Source of the DNA: Caldilineae bacterium | Lineage (GTDB): Bacteria > Chloroflexota > Anaerolineae > Epilineales > Epilineaceae | Length of the DNA: 64,000 nt | Direction of reading: 5' to 3' | Assembly: GCA_020634625.1 (NCBI GenBank) | Contig: JACKBJ010000017.1 | Location: 1 to 64,000, forward strand | Part shown: positions 8,652-17,779 of the stretch, in pieces | How the letters are laid out: each line of letters starts with the position of its first letter | Position numbering within the stretch: position 1 is the stretch's first letter | Program-made: the position numbers and the translations under genes | Notes under the pieces: model-generated | Databases searched by the model: none | Told to the model about the DNA's origin: nothing | Seen by the model: the letters and a program-made list of their open reading frames with translations, nothing else

Positions 8652-9536
8652 TCAGCCCGCCGTTCGCCCCATCGCCAGGTGCCAGGGGGACAGGATCAGC
8701 GGCCCATCGGCCGTCACCGCGAGCGTGTGCTCGAACTGGGCCGAGAGCTGACCGTCCTCGGTCACCACGGTCCAGCCATCCTCGGTCAGCAGGCAGTCGG
8801 CGGCACCGGCGTTGATCATCGGCTCGACCGTGAAGACCATGCCCTCGCGCAGCACGAGGTCGTTCTCCCGGTCGCCGGTATGCGGCACCGACGGGGGCTC
8901 GTGCAGGCTGCGGCCCAGGCCATGGCCGCCCCAGTCGCGCACGACGCTGTAGCCGGCGGCCTCGGCGTGGACCTGCACCGCCTCGCCGATGTCGTAGAGC
9001 CGGTTGCCGGGCTGGGCGGCCGCGATGCCGCGGTACATCGCTTCCTCGGCTACCCGCATCAGCCTTGAGGCCGCTTCGGAGACCGCCCCCACCGGGAAGG
9101 TGACGCAGGCATCGCCGCACCAGCCCTGGTAGCGCAGGCCGATGTCGATCCCGACGATGTCGCCGGCCTCCAGCACCCGCGCGTCGGGGATGCCGTGACA
9201 GATCTCCTGGTTGACCGAGGCACAGATCACGCCCGGGAAGGGCGGGTGATCGGGCGGGTTGCCGCGATAGCCCTTGTACAGCGGCTCGGCGCCGCGGGCC
9301 AGGATCAGCTCGGTCACCTCGGCATCGAGATCGATCAGGCGCAGGCCCGGGGCGATCGAGGCCGCCAGCCGCGCGAAGCACTCGGCCACCAGGCCGCCGG
9401 CCTGGCGCAGCATCGCGATCTCCTCGGGCGACTTGAGGAGGATGCCCTGCGGCGGCCGCCGGCCGAGCCGGCGCCGCAAAGGCCGGCTTCGCTCGCGCAA
9501 GCGCTCGCCGCGTCGCTTGGGGTTCTTCGGGCTCAT
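8652..9536 (-). CDS. map: Type I methionine aminopeptidase
   Basis: Removes the initiator methionine from nascent proteins using two metal ions. All metal ligands are present: D131 (GIDIG), D142 (GDAC), H205 (GGHGLG), E238 (FTVEPM) and E269 (QFEHT). The substrate histidine H114 lies in ICHGIPD. At 294 residues it is longer than the minimal 250-residue enzyme because of a 30-residue basic N-terminal extension (MSPKNPKRRGERL and more), which may aid ribosome binding. It is a single gene with its own extended -10 promoter about 70 bases upstream, not part of a ribosomal-protein operon. Confidence 0.95.
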   Translation of the reverse strand: MSPKNPKRRGERLRERSRPLRRRLGRRPPQGILLKSPEEIAMLRQAGGLVAECFARLAASIAPGLRLIDLDAEVTELILARGAEPLYKGYRGNPPDHPPFPGVICASVNQEICHGIPDARVLEAGDIVGIDIGLRYQGWCGDACVTFPVGAVSEAASRLMRVAEEAMYRGIAAAQPGNRLYDIGEAVQVHAEAAGYSVVRDWGGHGLGRSLHEPPSVPHTGDRENDLVLREGMVFTVEPMINAGAADCLLTEDGWTVVTEDGQLSAQFEHTLAVTADGPLILSPWHLAMGRTAG

Positions 9537-9607
9537 GGGCGCAGACCCTCCATCGTGGCCTCGGGCTTCGGCATCCGGGTCGGCCGAGCGCCGGCGCGGC
9601 GGGGATG

Positions 9608-9616
9608 ATGGTAGCA
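9608..9616 (-). promoter_or_regulatory. Extended -10 promoter element TGCTACCAT for map
   Basis: On the minus strand TGC-TACCAT lies 72 bases upstream of the map ATG, in the map-APH intergenic gap. TACCAT matches the -10 consensus in four of six bases, and the TGC extension is shared with other promoters in the window. Confidence 0.5.
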
Positions 9617-9662
9617 GGGCGCCGGCGGCCGGCCGAACCCGGTCCCAGGCGCATCCCGCGGC

Positions 9663-11288
9663 TCAGACCGAGTCGAGACGCAGCTCGGGATGGCGGGCCA
9701 GGACGCCGGACGCCGCCCGCGCGACCGCATCGCCGTGGCTGCTGTCGACCGCGATGGCCCGGGCGCGCTCGGCGGCGCTGAGCGGCTCGCGTCGCGCGAG
9801 CTGGCGCTGCAGAACCGCCAGGTCGGCCTCGGAGGCATCGCGGCCCTCGGCCGCGCGGCTGCGCAGGCGCTGCGCCAGACAGTCGAGCGGCGCCTCGAGG
9901 TCCAGGATCAGGCAGTCGGAGCCCGTCTCGTCCGCCAGCGCTCGGAAGCGCTCGCGCTCGGCCCGCCGCAGGAAGGTGGCATCCACCAGCACCGGGTAGC
10001 CTTCGTCCAGGGCCAGGCCGGCCAGCTCGGCCAGCCGGTCGTAGGTCGCCCGCGTGGCCTCGGCCGTGTAGATGCCGCCGTCGAGCGCCGAGCCCGAGCG
10101 CGCCGTGGGCGCCAGCCCGAAGCGGCGCTTGCGCTCGAGATCGGAGCGCAGCTGCAGCAGGCCGAGGCGCTCGACCAGCCCGGCGGCCAGGTGCGACTTG
10201 CCGCTGCCCGAGAGGCCATGGGTCAGCAGCAGCAGCGGGCGCCGCTGACGCGCGAAGCCTTCGGCCAGGCCGACATAGGTTGCCAGCTCGGACCGCGCGC
10301 GATCCGGCTCGGCGTCGCTCGGCCCGCGCTGCGCGAGTCGCAGCGCCGCCACCTTTGCCCGAACCAGGGCGCGGTAGACCGCGAAGTAGCGCAGGACGCG
10401 CAGGCCCGCGTAGTCGCCGCTCTGCTGCAGGTAGGCGCTCGCGAAACGCCAGGCCAGCGGGGCCAGGCCGCGCTCGTGCAGGTCCATGAACAGAAAGGCC
10501 ACGTCGCTCATCGGATCCAGCCAGCGCAGGGCCGGGTTGAACTCGATGCAGTCGAAGGGTCGGGGCCGTCCATCGAGCAGCACGATGTTCCCCAGATGCA
10601 GGTCGCCGTGGCACTCGCGGACCAGCCCCGCCGCGCGACGGGCGTCGAGATGGGGCGCGACGCGCGCCTGCTCGGCCCGCGTCCATGCCTCCAGCGAATC
10701 CAAGCCCCGGCGGATGGCCGGATCGACCGGCAGGCCGCGCAGGCTCTCGAAGTTCTCGGCCACCCAGCCCCAGACCTCCTGGGCGGCGCCCCAGGGCGCA
10801 CCGTCCGGCAAGCGCGGCGCGCGACCATGCGCCGCCGCGACCTCCGCGGCCAGCCGGTCGACGATGTCCGCCCCGAGCAGGCCGCGCGCGGCCCGCTCCG
10901 AGAGCAGGTCGGCCTGCCCGAAGCGGCGCATGTGGACGGCGTAGTCCAGCACCGGCCCAGGCCCGTCGATGGCCAGCCGACCCGATCCGGCGTCGGTGAT
11001 CGCCACCACGGCCCGATAGATCTCCGGCGCGAAGCGCCGGTTCAGACGCAGCTCGTCCTGGCAGGCCTCACGCCGCTGCGCCAGGGTCGAAAAGTCGAGG
11101 AAGGGCAGCCGCAGCGGCTTCTTGACCTTCAGGGCCAGGTCGCCGACCAGGAGCACCCAGGAGATGTGCGTCTCGATCAGCGCGGGGTCCCGCCGCGGGG
11201 CTGCCGCCCGGGCGCTGGCCTCGCCGGGCCATTGCTCGAACGTCGCGTCCCGCAAGGCATCCAGGCGCTCCCGTCCGCTCACCGACAT
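9663..11288 (-). CDS. Bifunctional aminoglycoside phosphotransferase-like/P-loop kinase protein
   Basis: A 541-residue fusion. The N-terminal two thirds are APH/choline-kinase-like, with the catalytic loop HGDLHLGN and a metal-binding DCIEF motif. The C-terminal part (about residue 350 on) is a P-loop kinase with GLSGSGKSHLA and the lid arginines of a nucleoside/gluconate kinase-like domain. Such APH-AAA fusions are widespread conserved proteins; the phosphorylated substrate is unknown, and an antibiotic-resistance role should not be assumed. Start: the ATG at 11288 has GAGAG 8 bases upstream; a GTG at 11303 is also possible, but its Shine-Dalgarno is too close. A sigma70-like promoter lies upstream. 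Confidence 0.85.
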   Translation of the reverse strand: MSVSGRERLDALRDATFEQWPGEASARAAAPRRDPALIETHISWVLLVGDLALKVKKPLRLPFLDFSTLAQRREACQDELRLNRRFAPEIYRAVVAITDAGSGRLAIDGPGPVLDYAVHMRRFGQADLLSERAARGLLGADIVDRLAAEVAAAHGRAPRLPDGAPWGAAQEVWGWVAENFESLRGLPVDPAIRRGLDSLEAWTRAEQARVAPHLDARRAAGLVRECHGDLHLGNIVLLDGRPRPFDCIEFNPALRWLDPMSDVAFLFMDLHERGLAPLAWRFASAYLQQSGDYAGLRVLRYFAVYRALVRAKVAALRLAQRGPSDAEPDRARSELATYVGLAEGFARQRRPLLLLTHGLSGSGKSHLAAGLVERLGLLQLRSDLERKRRFGLAPTARSGSALDGGIYTAEATRATYDRLAELAGLALDEGYPVLVDATFLRRAERERFRALADETGSDCLILDLEAPLDCLAQRLRSRAAEGRDASEADLAVLQRQLARREPLSAAERARAIAVDSSHGDAVARAASGVLARHPELRLDSV

Positions 11289-11356
11289 GTCGGTCGCTCT
11301 CACTCCTCGGCCCGCAGGCCCGGCAGCCCCCGTGACGGGGCGGCGCGCCCGAGGCC

Positions 11357-11385
11357 ACCCTATCGCCGTCCGGCCAGGCGGTCAA
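11357..11385 (-). promoter_or_regulatory. Sigma70-like promoter for the APH/kinase fusion gene
   Basis: Read on the minus strand: TTGACC (11385-11380), 17-base spacer, TAGGGT (11362-11357). The predicted start is near 11350, giving a leader of about 60 bases. The -35 is strong (five of six) and the -10 moderate. Confidence 0.5.
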
Positions 11386-11503
11386 GCGGGAATCCGGTCC
11401 GGAAGCGGGCCTCTGCCGCGGCCGGGCCCTGCCGGTCGAGCCCCATCGGCCCGGCCTTGGAACGGATGCCCGCCCCGCGGTCCCGCGCGGCGGCGCCGGG
11501 CTG

Positions 11504-12391
11504 CTAGGCATCCGGCTCCGACAACACCTGGTAGATCGCCTGCGTGCCCAGCTGGGCGCCACCGCGCTCGATCAGCGTCTGGTAGAGCGACTCGGCCAGC
11601 GCCAGACCGGGCAGGCGCAGCTGCCGCTGCTGGGCCTCGGCGCGCGCGATCCGAAGGTCCTTGAGGAAGTGCTCGGCGAAGAAGCCCGGCCCGAAGTCGC
11701 CGCGCAGCACGCGCGGATAGAGGTTGGTCAGGGTCCAGCTGCCGGCCGCGCCGGCGCCGATGGACGCCAGCAGGGTCTCCGGGTCGAGGCCGACGGCATG
11801 GGCATAGGTCAGGGCCTCGAAGACGCCGATCATGGTGCCGGCGATGGCGATCTGGTTGCACATCTTGGCGTGCTGGCCGCTGCCGGCCGGTCCCTGGAGC
11901 ACGAGGGTTCGTCCCAGCACCTCGAAGATCGGTCGTGCCCGCGCGAAGTCGGCCGCCTCGCCCCCGACCATGATCGACAGCGTTCCCTCCCGGGCGCCGA
12001 CGTCGCCGCCCGAGACCGGCGCGTCCAGAGCCGCCAGGCCCCGCGCGCGCGCGGCGGCGGCGATCTCGACCGCGAGGGCCGGCTCGCTGGTGCTCATGTC
12101 GATCAGCAGGCTGCCCGGCCGAGCCGAGGCCAGGATCCCCTCCGAGCCGAGGTAGACCTGCCGGACCTCGGCCGGAAAGCCGACGATGCTGATGCAGATC
12201 GCGGCCTCGCGCAGACAGTCGGCCGGGCGCTCGGCCCAGCTCGCGCCGGCCGCCAGCACCGGCTCGGCCTTGGCGCGGCTGCGGGTGTGCACGTCGAGCG
12301 GGTAGCCGGCGCGCAGCAGGTTGAGCGCCATGCTGCGCCCCATCACGCCGAGGCCGATGAAGGCGATGCGGGGCCGGTCGATTAGGCTCAT
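11504..12391 (-). CDS. 3-hydroxyisobutyrate dehydrogenase family NAD(P)-dependent oxidoreductase
   Basis: A 295-residue beta-hydroxyacid dehydrogenase. The N-terminal Rossmann fold starts IAFIGLGVMGRSMALNLLRAG (GxGxxG cofactor loop). The substrate motif is DAPVSGGDVGAREGTLSIMVGG, the catalytic lysine region is GSGQHAKMCNQI, and the tail has LRGDFGPGFFAEHFLKDLRIA. Candidate substrates are 3-hydroxyisobutyrate, tartronate semialdehyde or succinic semialdehyde-type compounds; the sequence alone does not decide. Start: the ATG at 12391 has GAGGAG 7 bases upstream and places the cofactor motif at the usual distance; the longer frame to 12556 is not needed. It is a single gene with an extended -10 promoter about 65 bases upstream. 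Confidence 0.9.
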   Translation of the reverse strand: MSLIDRPRIAFIGLGVMGRSMALNLLRAGYPLDVHTRSRAKAEPVLAAGASWAERPADCLREAAICISIVGFPAEVRQVYLGSEGILASARPGSLLIDMSTSEPALAVEIAAAARARGLAALDAPVSGGDVGAREGTLSIMVGGEAADFARARPIFEVLGRTLVLQGPAGSGQHAKMCNQIAIAGTMIGVFEALTYAHAVGLDPETLLASIGAGAAGSWTLTNLYPRVLRGDFGPGFFAEHFLKDLRIARAEAQQRQLRLPGLALAESLYQTLIERGGAQLGTQAIYQVLSEPDA

Positions 12392-12455
12392 CTGGGCTCT
12401 CCTCGAGGGTCGGAAGGGGCATCGGGCGGCCGGCCGGGCGACCGGCCCGGGGAGA

Positions 12456-12464
12456 CTTGTAGCA
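12456..12464 (-). promoter_or_regulatory. Extended -10 promoter element TGCTACAAG
   Basis: Minus-strand TGC-TACAAG, 64 bases upstream of the dehydrogenase ATG, in the gap between divergent genes. It is one of the recurring TGCTANNNT sites. Confidence 0.45.
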
Positions 12465-12677
12465 GATCCGAGGGCAGGGGTCACGACCGGCGCTCGCATC
12501 GACCGCCGGCGAGGCCTGGCTGTGGCCCCTGCCGGTTCGGCGGAGCGGCGCGCCACGGTGCCGATCGGCCCGTGTCTCCGGGCTGTCGTCGAAGGGCTCC
12601 GTGGCGGTCACGAGACCGTCGCGAACGTGTCCGGCGGCAGCTTCCCGCTCCGCCCTCCGCTCGATAGCCTGTTGGGC

Positions 12678-14798
12678 ATGGATCGCGAAGCCGGTCGACC
12701 CCGCCCTCGGCGCCCTGCCCGCATCGGGCTGGCGGCCTGTCTGCTCGGCCTGGCGGCGCCGGCCCCCGGACCGGCGGGGGCGGGACCGGCGGAGGCGGAG
12801 CCGGATTCGACCGCGTCCGGCGTCGTGATCTCGGCCGTCTTCGCCGACGGCTACGCGCCAGGCGACGCCGACGAGGCGATCCAGCTGTGGAACGTCGGAC
12901 CGGCGCCGCGGTCCCTGGCCGGCTGGGCCCTCGACGACGGCAGGGGCCGGGCGGCCTTCGGCCCGGGCGCGCGCCTCGAGCCGGGCGCTTGGATCTGGCT
13001 GACCCGCGAACCGGAGGCCTTCACCCGAAGCTTCGGCCGTCCGCCGGACGCCGCCTGGGGGCGGGCGGACGGTTTCGACGGGCTCCGCATGGCGACGCTG
13101 GGCGGTGGACCGCGCCTGGCGGACGGCGGCGAGCGGCTCGAGCTGCGCGACGCCGGCGGCGAGCTGGTCGACGCGCTGGTCTACGGCGACGCGAGCGCCG
13201 ACCCCGCGCCGGGCCCGGGCTGGTCGGGGGCGCCCCTGCACGCCTACGCCGGCGGGGTGATCGGCAGCGCCCACCAGGTCTTGTCCCGCAAGCTCGACCC
13301 GAGCAGCGGCCAGCCGACGACGGATCACGATCGCGGCGCCGACTGGGCCTCGGACGCCGAAGACCCGCTGCTCGGCCGCCGCGCCCGCTACCCGGGCTGG
13401 GATCTCGAGGCGCTGCTGCGCCCCCTGCGGCTGCGCGAGACGGCCCGGATCGAGATCGCGCTGGCGCCGGATGCCCTGCGCGGCTTCCTGCTGGCGCAGC
13501 TGCGTGCGGCCCGTCGCTCGATCGACATGGCGGTCTACAGCTTCGAGAACCCCGAGCTGGCCGAGGCGCTGGCCGAGCGCGCCGCGGCCGGGCTGCGGGT
13601 GCGCCTGCTGGTCGAGGGCGGCCCCGTCGGCGGCATCGACCTGGCCGAGCGCTGGTGCCTCGACCGGATCGCGGCCGCCGGCGGCCAGGTCTGGTGGATG
13701 GACGCCGGCGGCGACGTCGCGGCCCGCTACCGGGGCATGCACGCCAAGCTGGCTCTGATCGACGAACGCCGCGTGCTCGTCGGCAGCGAGAACCCCAACC
13801 TCGGCTCGACACCGGCCGCCGCGCTTGCCACGGGCAGCGCCGGCCGGCGCGGCGTCTACGCCGCCATCGAGGCACCGGGTGCCGCCGCCTGGGCGCGCGA
13901 TCTGCTCGCGCGCGACATCGACCCGTCGGCACACCGCGACCTGCGCCCCTTCCAGCCGCGAGACCCGACACGCGGCGCGCCGCCAGCCGACTTCGTGCCC
14001 GACCGCGAGGGCGGCGGCGCGGGCTACGCGCCGATCGCCCCGGAGCCGCTCCGGCTCACCCAGAGCCTGACGATGGAGTGGCTGTCGGCGCCCGAGTCGG
14101 CGCTGGATCCCATCTCGGGGCCGGCCGGCCTGGTCGCCCGGGCCGGCCCGGGCGACAGCGTCCTGGTCGAGCAGCTGGCCGAGCCCCTGTGGTGGGGCGA
14201 CGGGCCCGTCGAGGGCAACCCTGCCCTGAACCCGCGGGTCCAGGCCTACCTCGTCGCGGCACGCCGCGGCGCGCGGGTGCGCGTGCTGCTCGACGGCTAC
14301 TTCGACGATCCCGCAAGCTGGAACGGCAACGCGGTCACCGTCCAGCACCTGAACGAGCGCGGTCGCAGCGAGGGCCTGGACCTGCAAGCCCGCCTGGGCA
14401 ACCCGACCGGTCAGGGCCTGCACAACAAGATGATCCTGCTGACCAGCGGCTGTGGCGACCCGCCGGTCCCGGGTGGCCGCGAGCCGCCGGGCTGCGGGCG
14501 CTGGTCGCAGCTCGGCAGCCTCAACGGCAGCGAGGTGGCCAGCAAGGTCAATCGCGAGGTGGCGGTCAACCTGCGTTCGGACGCCATCTACGCCTACCTG
14601 GCCGAAGTCTTCGCCTGGGATTGGGCGCGCAGCGGGGCCAACGCCCTGTACCTGCCCCGCCTGTCCTGGCCGCCTCGCGATCCCCCGCCGCTGCGAGCGA
14701 CGGGGGCGGGGCCAGGGCGGGTTCCAGGGCCTGCGCCGGCGGCGAAGCGCCGGCTCGGGGCTCGGGCTGACATCGGACCGCCGCTGCTCTATCGTTAG
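12678..14798 (+). CDS. Secreted lamin-tail domain/phospholipase D-like protein
   Basis: A 706-residue exported protein. The signal peptide (basic MDREAGRPRPRRPAR, then a hydrophobic run, cleavage near residue 35) sets the start at the ATG at 12678 rather than far upstream. Residues about 45-145 form a lamin-tail (LTD) domain (VVISAVFADGY, IQLWNVG, LAGWALDDG). Two phospholipase D halves follow. The first HKD motif is complete (H355, K357, D362 in HAKLALID). In the second, H582 and K584 are present but the aspartate position is Thr589 (HNKMILLT). Known LTD-PLD proteins are extracellular nucleases or phosphodiesterases, and that is the likely role here. The substituted second motif makes activity uncertain. 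The gene stands alone. Confidence 0.82.
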   Translation: MDREAGRPRPRRPARIGLAACLLGLAAPAPGPAGAGPAEAEPDSTASGVVISAVFADGYAPGDADEAIQLWNVGPAPRSLAGWALDDGRGRAAFGPGARLEPGAWIWLTREPEAFTRSFGRPPDAAWGRADGFDGLRMATLGGGPRLADGGERLELRDAGGELVDALVYGDASADPAPGPGWSGAPLHAYAGGVIGSAHQVLSRKLDPSSGQPTTDHDRGADWASDAEDPLLGRRARYPGWDLEALLRPLRLRETARIEIALAPDALRGFLLAQLRAARRSIDMAVYSFENPELAEALAERAAAGLRVRLLVEGGPVGGIDLAERWCLDRIAAAGGQVWWMDAGGDVAARYRGMHAKLALIDERRVLVGSENPNLGSTPAAALATGSAGRRGVYAAIEAPGAAAWARDLLARDIDPSAHRDLRPFQPRDPTRGAPPADFVPDREGGGAGYAPIAPEPLRLTQSLTMEWLSAPESALDPISGPAGLVARAGPGDSVLVEQLAEPLWWGDGPVEGNPALNPRVQAYLVAARRGARVRVLLDGYFDDPASWNGNAVTVQHLNERGRSEGLDLQARLGNPTGQGLHNKMILLTSGCGDPPVPGGREPPGCGRWSQLGSLNGSEVASKVNREVAVNLRSDAIYAYLAEVFAWDWARSGANALYLPRLSWPPRDPPPLRATGAGPGRVPGPAPAAKRRLGARADIGPPLLYR

Positions 14799-14864
14799 CC
14801 CGGTCGACGACCGCTGGCCGAACGATCGACCGAGGACCGCAACCCAGCCCCCAGGAGCCTGCCC

Positions 14865-15446
14865 GTGCACGCGATGGATCCCCAGCCTGACGCCGCCCTC
14901 GGCCCGAGCGATCCGCTCACCGTCGCCAGGCGTCGCGCCAGGCTGGCCGGCGCGCTCGCGCTCCTCGTCGCCGGCGGCTGCGCCCCGGCGCCGACCCCGC
15001 CGGCGGCGCCGATCGCCCCGCCCGTCGAGACGCGCGATGCGGCAGCGGCATCGGAAGCCGGCCCCGTGACCGAGATCGCCGCGCTCGAGTCCGGGCTGAG
15101 TGAATCGGGCATCGCCTTTCGCTTCGACGCCGAGACCGAGCTGGACTACCTGCCCGGTCTGGCGCGGGTCTACCAGATCGGCCCGGGCAGCGACAGCCTG
15201 CAGGTGCATGCCTACCCGAACCTGTCCGAGGCCGAGGCCGCCGCGGCGCTGATCGGGCCGGATGCCCGCTGGATCGACGATCCGAAGGATCCGGGAAACC
15301 CCTGGTACGTCGATTGGAAGGGCCGTCCCCAGGCCTATCGATCCGGTCCGCTCCTGGCGATCTACATCGGCCAGGACGCGCGGATCGAGACGGCGTTGAA
15401 GGCCCTGCTCGGCCCGCCCTTCGCGGGCGCCAAGGCGGCGCCCTGA
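14865..15446 (+). CDS. Small lipoprotein, unknown function
   Basis: A 193-residue product with a long N-terminal region, a hydrophobic core and a lipobox-like LLVAGGC (Cys near residue 39), followed by a Pro/Ala-rich linker. It is therefore probably lipid-anchored on the outer face of the membrane. The mature part has an EL-DYLPGLARVYQIG pattern, a possible strand-helix-strand unit (SLQVHAYPNLSEAEAAAALI), and the aromatic-rich stretch NPWYVDWKGRPQAYRSGPL. No catalytic motif is visible. GTG at 14865 is preferred over the ATG at 14874 because AGGAG lies 8 bases upstream. The domain appears to read or buffer something at the surface, but the function is unknown. Confidence 0.7.
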   Translation: MHAMDPQPDAALGPSDPLTVARRRARLAGALALLVAGGCAPAPTPPAAPIAPPVETRDAAAASEAGPVTEIAALESGLSESGIAFRFDAETELDYLPGLARVYQIGPGSDSLQVHAYPNLSEAEAAAALIGPDARWIDDPKDPGNPWYVDWKGRPQAYRSGPLLAIYIGQDARIETALKALLGPPFAGAKAAP

Positions 15447-15497
15447 AGCTCTGATGCGATTCTAAGCCAGGGGAGGCGTGGCGTGGCTTCGCTGGGC

Positions 15498-15503
15498 TAT
15501 CAT
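15498..15503 (+). promoter_or_regulatory. -10-like element TATCAT upstream of the YugP-type protease
   Basis: TATCAT in an otherwise GC-rich gap, 120 bases before the ATG at 15623. It matches the -10 consensus in five of six bases but no clear -35 is seen. The leader would be about 110 bases long. Confidence 0.3.
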
Positions 15504-15622
15504 TGCCTGCGTGTCGAAGCGGACGGGCTCGGTCGGTGCCGCCGGGCAGCGCTCCGCGGACGATCTCGTTTCGGGCACCCGGGGCCGGCGTCTGCGCGGC
15601 CCGCCCTCAAGGAGTGGATGCG

Positions 15623-16327
15623 ATGTTCTTCAGCCCGACCTACATGCTGCTGGTCATGCTGCCGACGGCGATCCTGAGCTTCTACGCCCAGTGGCGCGTG
15701 AAGTCCGCCTACGGCAAGTGGAGCGAGGTGGCCAACGAGCGCGGCTTGAGCGGCCTCGACACCGCCAACGCGCTGATGCGCCATCAGGGTCTGGAGGCGG
15801 TCACCATCGATCGCATCCCGGGCATGTTGACCGACCACTACGATCCGCGCGGCAAGGTCATGCGCCTGAGCCAGGGCTCGCTTCAGCCCAGCGTGGCCGC
15901 CATGGCCATCGTGGCCCACGAGCTGGGTCACGCCGAGCAGGACAAGACCGGCAACGCCATGCTCAACCTGCGCGCCTCGCTGGTGCCGGCCGCGAACATC
16001 GGCTCGAGCCTCGGGGTCTGGATCATCATCGGCGGCCTCTTCCTTCAGGGCGCCGCCCCCCAGCTCGGCATCTCGCTGGCCTGGCTCGGCGTCCTGCTCT
16101 TCTCGGCGGCGGTCGCCTTCACGCTGATCACCCTGCCGGTGGAGTTCGACGCCAGCCGCCGCGCCAAGAAGAACCTCTACGCCGCCGGCCTGGCCTCGCC
16201 GAGCGAGATGAAGGGCGTGGACGCCGTGCTGGACGCGGCAGCGCTCACCTATGTCGCCGCCGCGGCCGCGGCCGTCTTGAACCTGCTCTACTGGATCAGC
16301 CTGATCAGCGGCCGCAGCCGCGATTGA
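15623..16327 (+). CDS. Zinc-dependent membrane metalloprotease, YugP family
   Basis: A 234-residue membrane protein with an N-terminal membrane segment (residues 5-22), the zinc-binding HELGH at 99-103, and three C-terminal hydrophobic segments. The downstream PVEFDASRRAKK supplies the usual conserved glutamate of the family. AAGGAG lies 8 bases before the ATG at 15623, which fixes the start; longer upstream frames are spurious. YugP proteins are widespread and poorly characterised, probably acting in membrane-protein turnover. It is followed after 16 bases by the FecR-like gene, so both may share one transcript. Confidence 0.9.
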   Translation: MFFSPTYMLLVMLPTAILSFYAQWRVKSAYGKWSEVANERGLSGLDTANALMRHQGLEAVTIDRIPGMLTDHYDPRGKVMRLSQGSLQPSVAAMAIVAHELGHAEQDKTGNAMLNLRASLVPAANIGSSLGVWIIIGGLFLQGAAPQLGISLAWLGVLLFSAAVAFTLITLPVEFDASRRAKKNLYAAGLASPSEMKGVDAVLDAAALTYVAAAAAAVLNLLYWISLISGRSRD

Positions 16328-16343
16328 CCGAGCGGTACGGCGC

Positions 16344-17687
16344 GTGCTCGTCACCCGCGAGAACATCCAGCCCGTTGCCTGGATCGTCCTCCTGGCCGCC
16401 TTCGTCGGCTTCCTGCTGATCGTCATCGGGGGGCCGCTGGCGCTGCGCGGCTATCTGCGCGGCGCCACCAGCGTCCACGACGCCGTGGTCGAAACCAAGC
16501 GCGGCACGCTGGCCCTGCAGGTGGGCGGCGAACAGGGCACGCTGACCAACGAGGATCCCCGACGACGGGTCTCTGAGGGCTGGTCCCTGCGCAGCGGCGA
16601 CGATCTCGCCACGGCCTTCATCGGCTTCTTCGACGCCGAGGCGCGCGACGACGTGCCCGGATCGACCCTCAACCTCGAGCCGCATACCGAGCTCGAGCTC
16701 CGTCGCCTGCGCCGGCCGCGCTTCCGGAGCGGTCTGGAGCCGCCCACGGTCGGGCTCCTGGCCCGCCCGACGCAGCGCTACGCCGGGGGCCTGACCGCCG
16801 GCAGCACCTGGGGCCGACGCCGCTTCACCATCGACCTGGCGGCCTTGGACGGAAGCGGGATCGGCCGGGTCTCGCTGGCGCCCGAGTCCAAGGTGCGCGT
16901 GGTCTTCCTCGACGGATCGCGGGTCCGCGTCAAGGGTCTCGGCGGCGTGATCACGGTCACCAACAGCTATGGCCAGGTGCGCCTGGAACCGGAGCAGCGC
17001 AGCGAGGTCGGGCCCAACCAGGCCCCCTCCGCGCCCATCGTCGGAACGGTCAACATCGTGCGCGACGCCGACTTCGACCGCATGGAGGCCGAGGGCGCCT
17101 GGGTCTTCGACCGGCGCGGGCCGGACGATCCGGATTCGGCGCCCGGCGAAGCCCTGACGCAGGTCGATCCCGAAGGCCGCCGTCTGCTGCGCTTCGAACG
17201 CGCGGGCTCGGGCGGCGCGCCGGCCGACCTCTACTTCCGCCAGGCCCTGGGCCATGCCGGCGCGGACGGCCGCTGGGTCGACTACGACCTGCGGCGGGCC
17301 GACTACCTGGGCGTCCAGGCCCGTCTGCGGGTGCTGGGCCAGTCGGTGCCCGGCGGCGGCATCGAGGGCTCGGAATATCCGCTGATCCTGCGCATCCGCA
17401 GCATCGACCAGACGGCGGCGAGCCCGGATGGCTGCGAGTGGACCGTCGGCTTCTACAGCCTACCGCCCGAAGAAGGCCGTCCGGCGCCGGTCAACGGCGA
17501 GCTGGTGCCCGAGGGCGCCTGGATCGACTTCGACAGCGGCAACCTGCTCGACGCGGGCAACCGCTTCGCCTTCCAGCAACGCCAACCGCCTTGCGCCGTT
17601 CCGACCCACCTCATCCGGGCCGAGGTCGGCGTCTCGGGCCACGACTTCGTCAGCGAGATCGATCGCCTCGAGATCCACGTCGAATAG
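16344..17687 (+). CDS. FecR-like membrane-anchored surface protein
   Basis: A 447-residue protein with one N-terminal membrane segment (residues about 11-30), a short linker, and an extracytoplasmic part. Its first 150 residues show a FecR-type pattern (GTLALQVGGEQGTLTNEDP, then a two-fold repeated beta unit ending KVRVVFLDGSRVRVKGL). The rest (about 215-447) is a second beta-rich domain beginning GTVNIVRDADFDRMEAEGAWVF, resembling a carbohydrate-binding jelly roll. FecR domains often sense signals with ECF sigma factors, but no sigma gene is adjacent here. The start is GTG at 16344, 16 bases after the protease stop. The assignment is by pattern, not by a strong motif. Confidence 0.6.
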   Translation: MLVTRENIQPVAWIVLLAAFVGFLLIVIGGPLALRGYLRGATSVHDAVVETKRGTLALQVGGEQGTLTNEDPRRRVSEGWSLRSGDDLATAFIGFFDAEARDDVPGSTLNLEPHTELELRRLRRPRFRSGLEPPTVGLLARPTQRYAGGLTAGSTWGRRRFTIDLAALDGSGIGRVSLAPESKVRVVFLDGSRVRVKGLGGVITVTNSYGQVRLEPEQRSEVGPNQAPSAPIVGTVNIVRDADFDRMEAEGAWVFDRRGPDDPDSAPGEALTQVDPEGRRLLRFERAGSGGAPADLYFRQALGHAGADGRWVDYDLRRADYLGVQARLRVLGQSVPGGGIEGSEYPLILRIRSIDQTAASPDGCEWTVGFYSLPPEEGRPAPVNGELVPEGAWIDFDSGNLLDAGNRFAFQQRQPPCAVPTHLIRAEVGVSGHDFVSEIDRLEIHVE

Positions 17688-17779
17688 CAGGGCCGGGCCC
17701 CAGATCGATCCGGGCGCTCGCGCTCGCACGCCGGCGGCCAGCGCGCTTGCGAGTCGGCCGGCTGCCTGCTCGCTCCCGG

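Noticed and set aside
7126..10686. Very long minus-strand open frame (over 1000 codons) across the glycosyltransferase, map and APH genes
   Set aside because: Arg/Ala/Pro/Gly-rich shadow translation caused by the extreme GC content; the real genes on this stretch have clear motifs.
9663..11288. Possible antibiotic-resistance (aminoglycoside phosphotransferase) gene
   Set aside because: The APH-like domain is fused to a P-loop kinase as in conserved housekeeping proteins; nothing suggests drug resistance.
11382..15209. Long minus-strand open frame (about 1275 codons) opposite the dehydrogenase and LTD-PLD genes
   Set aside because: Same GC shadow effect; no family motifs and Arg-rich.
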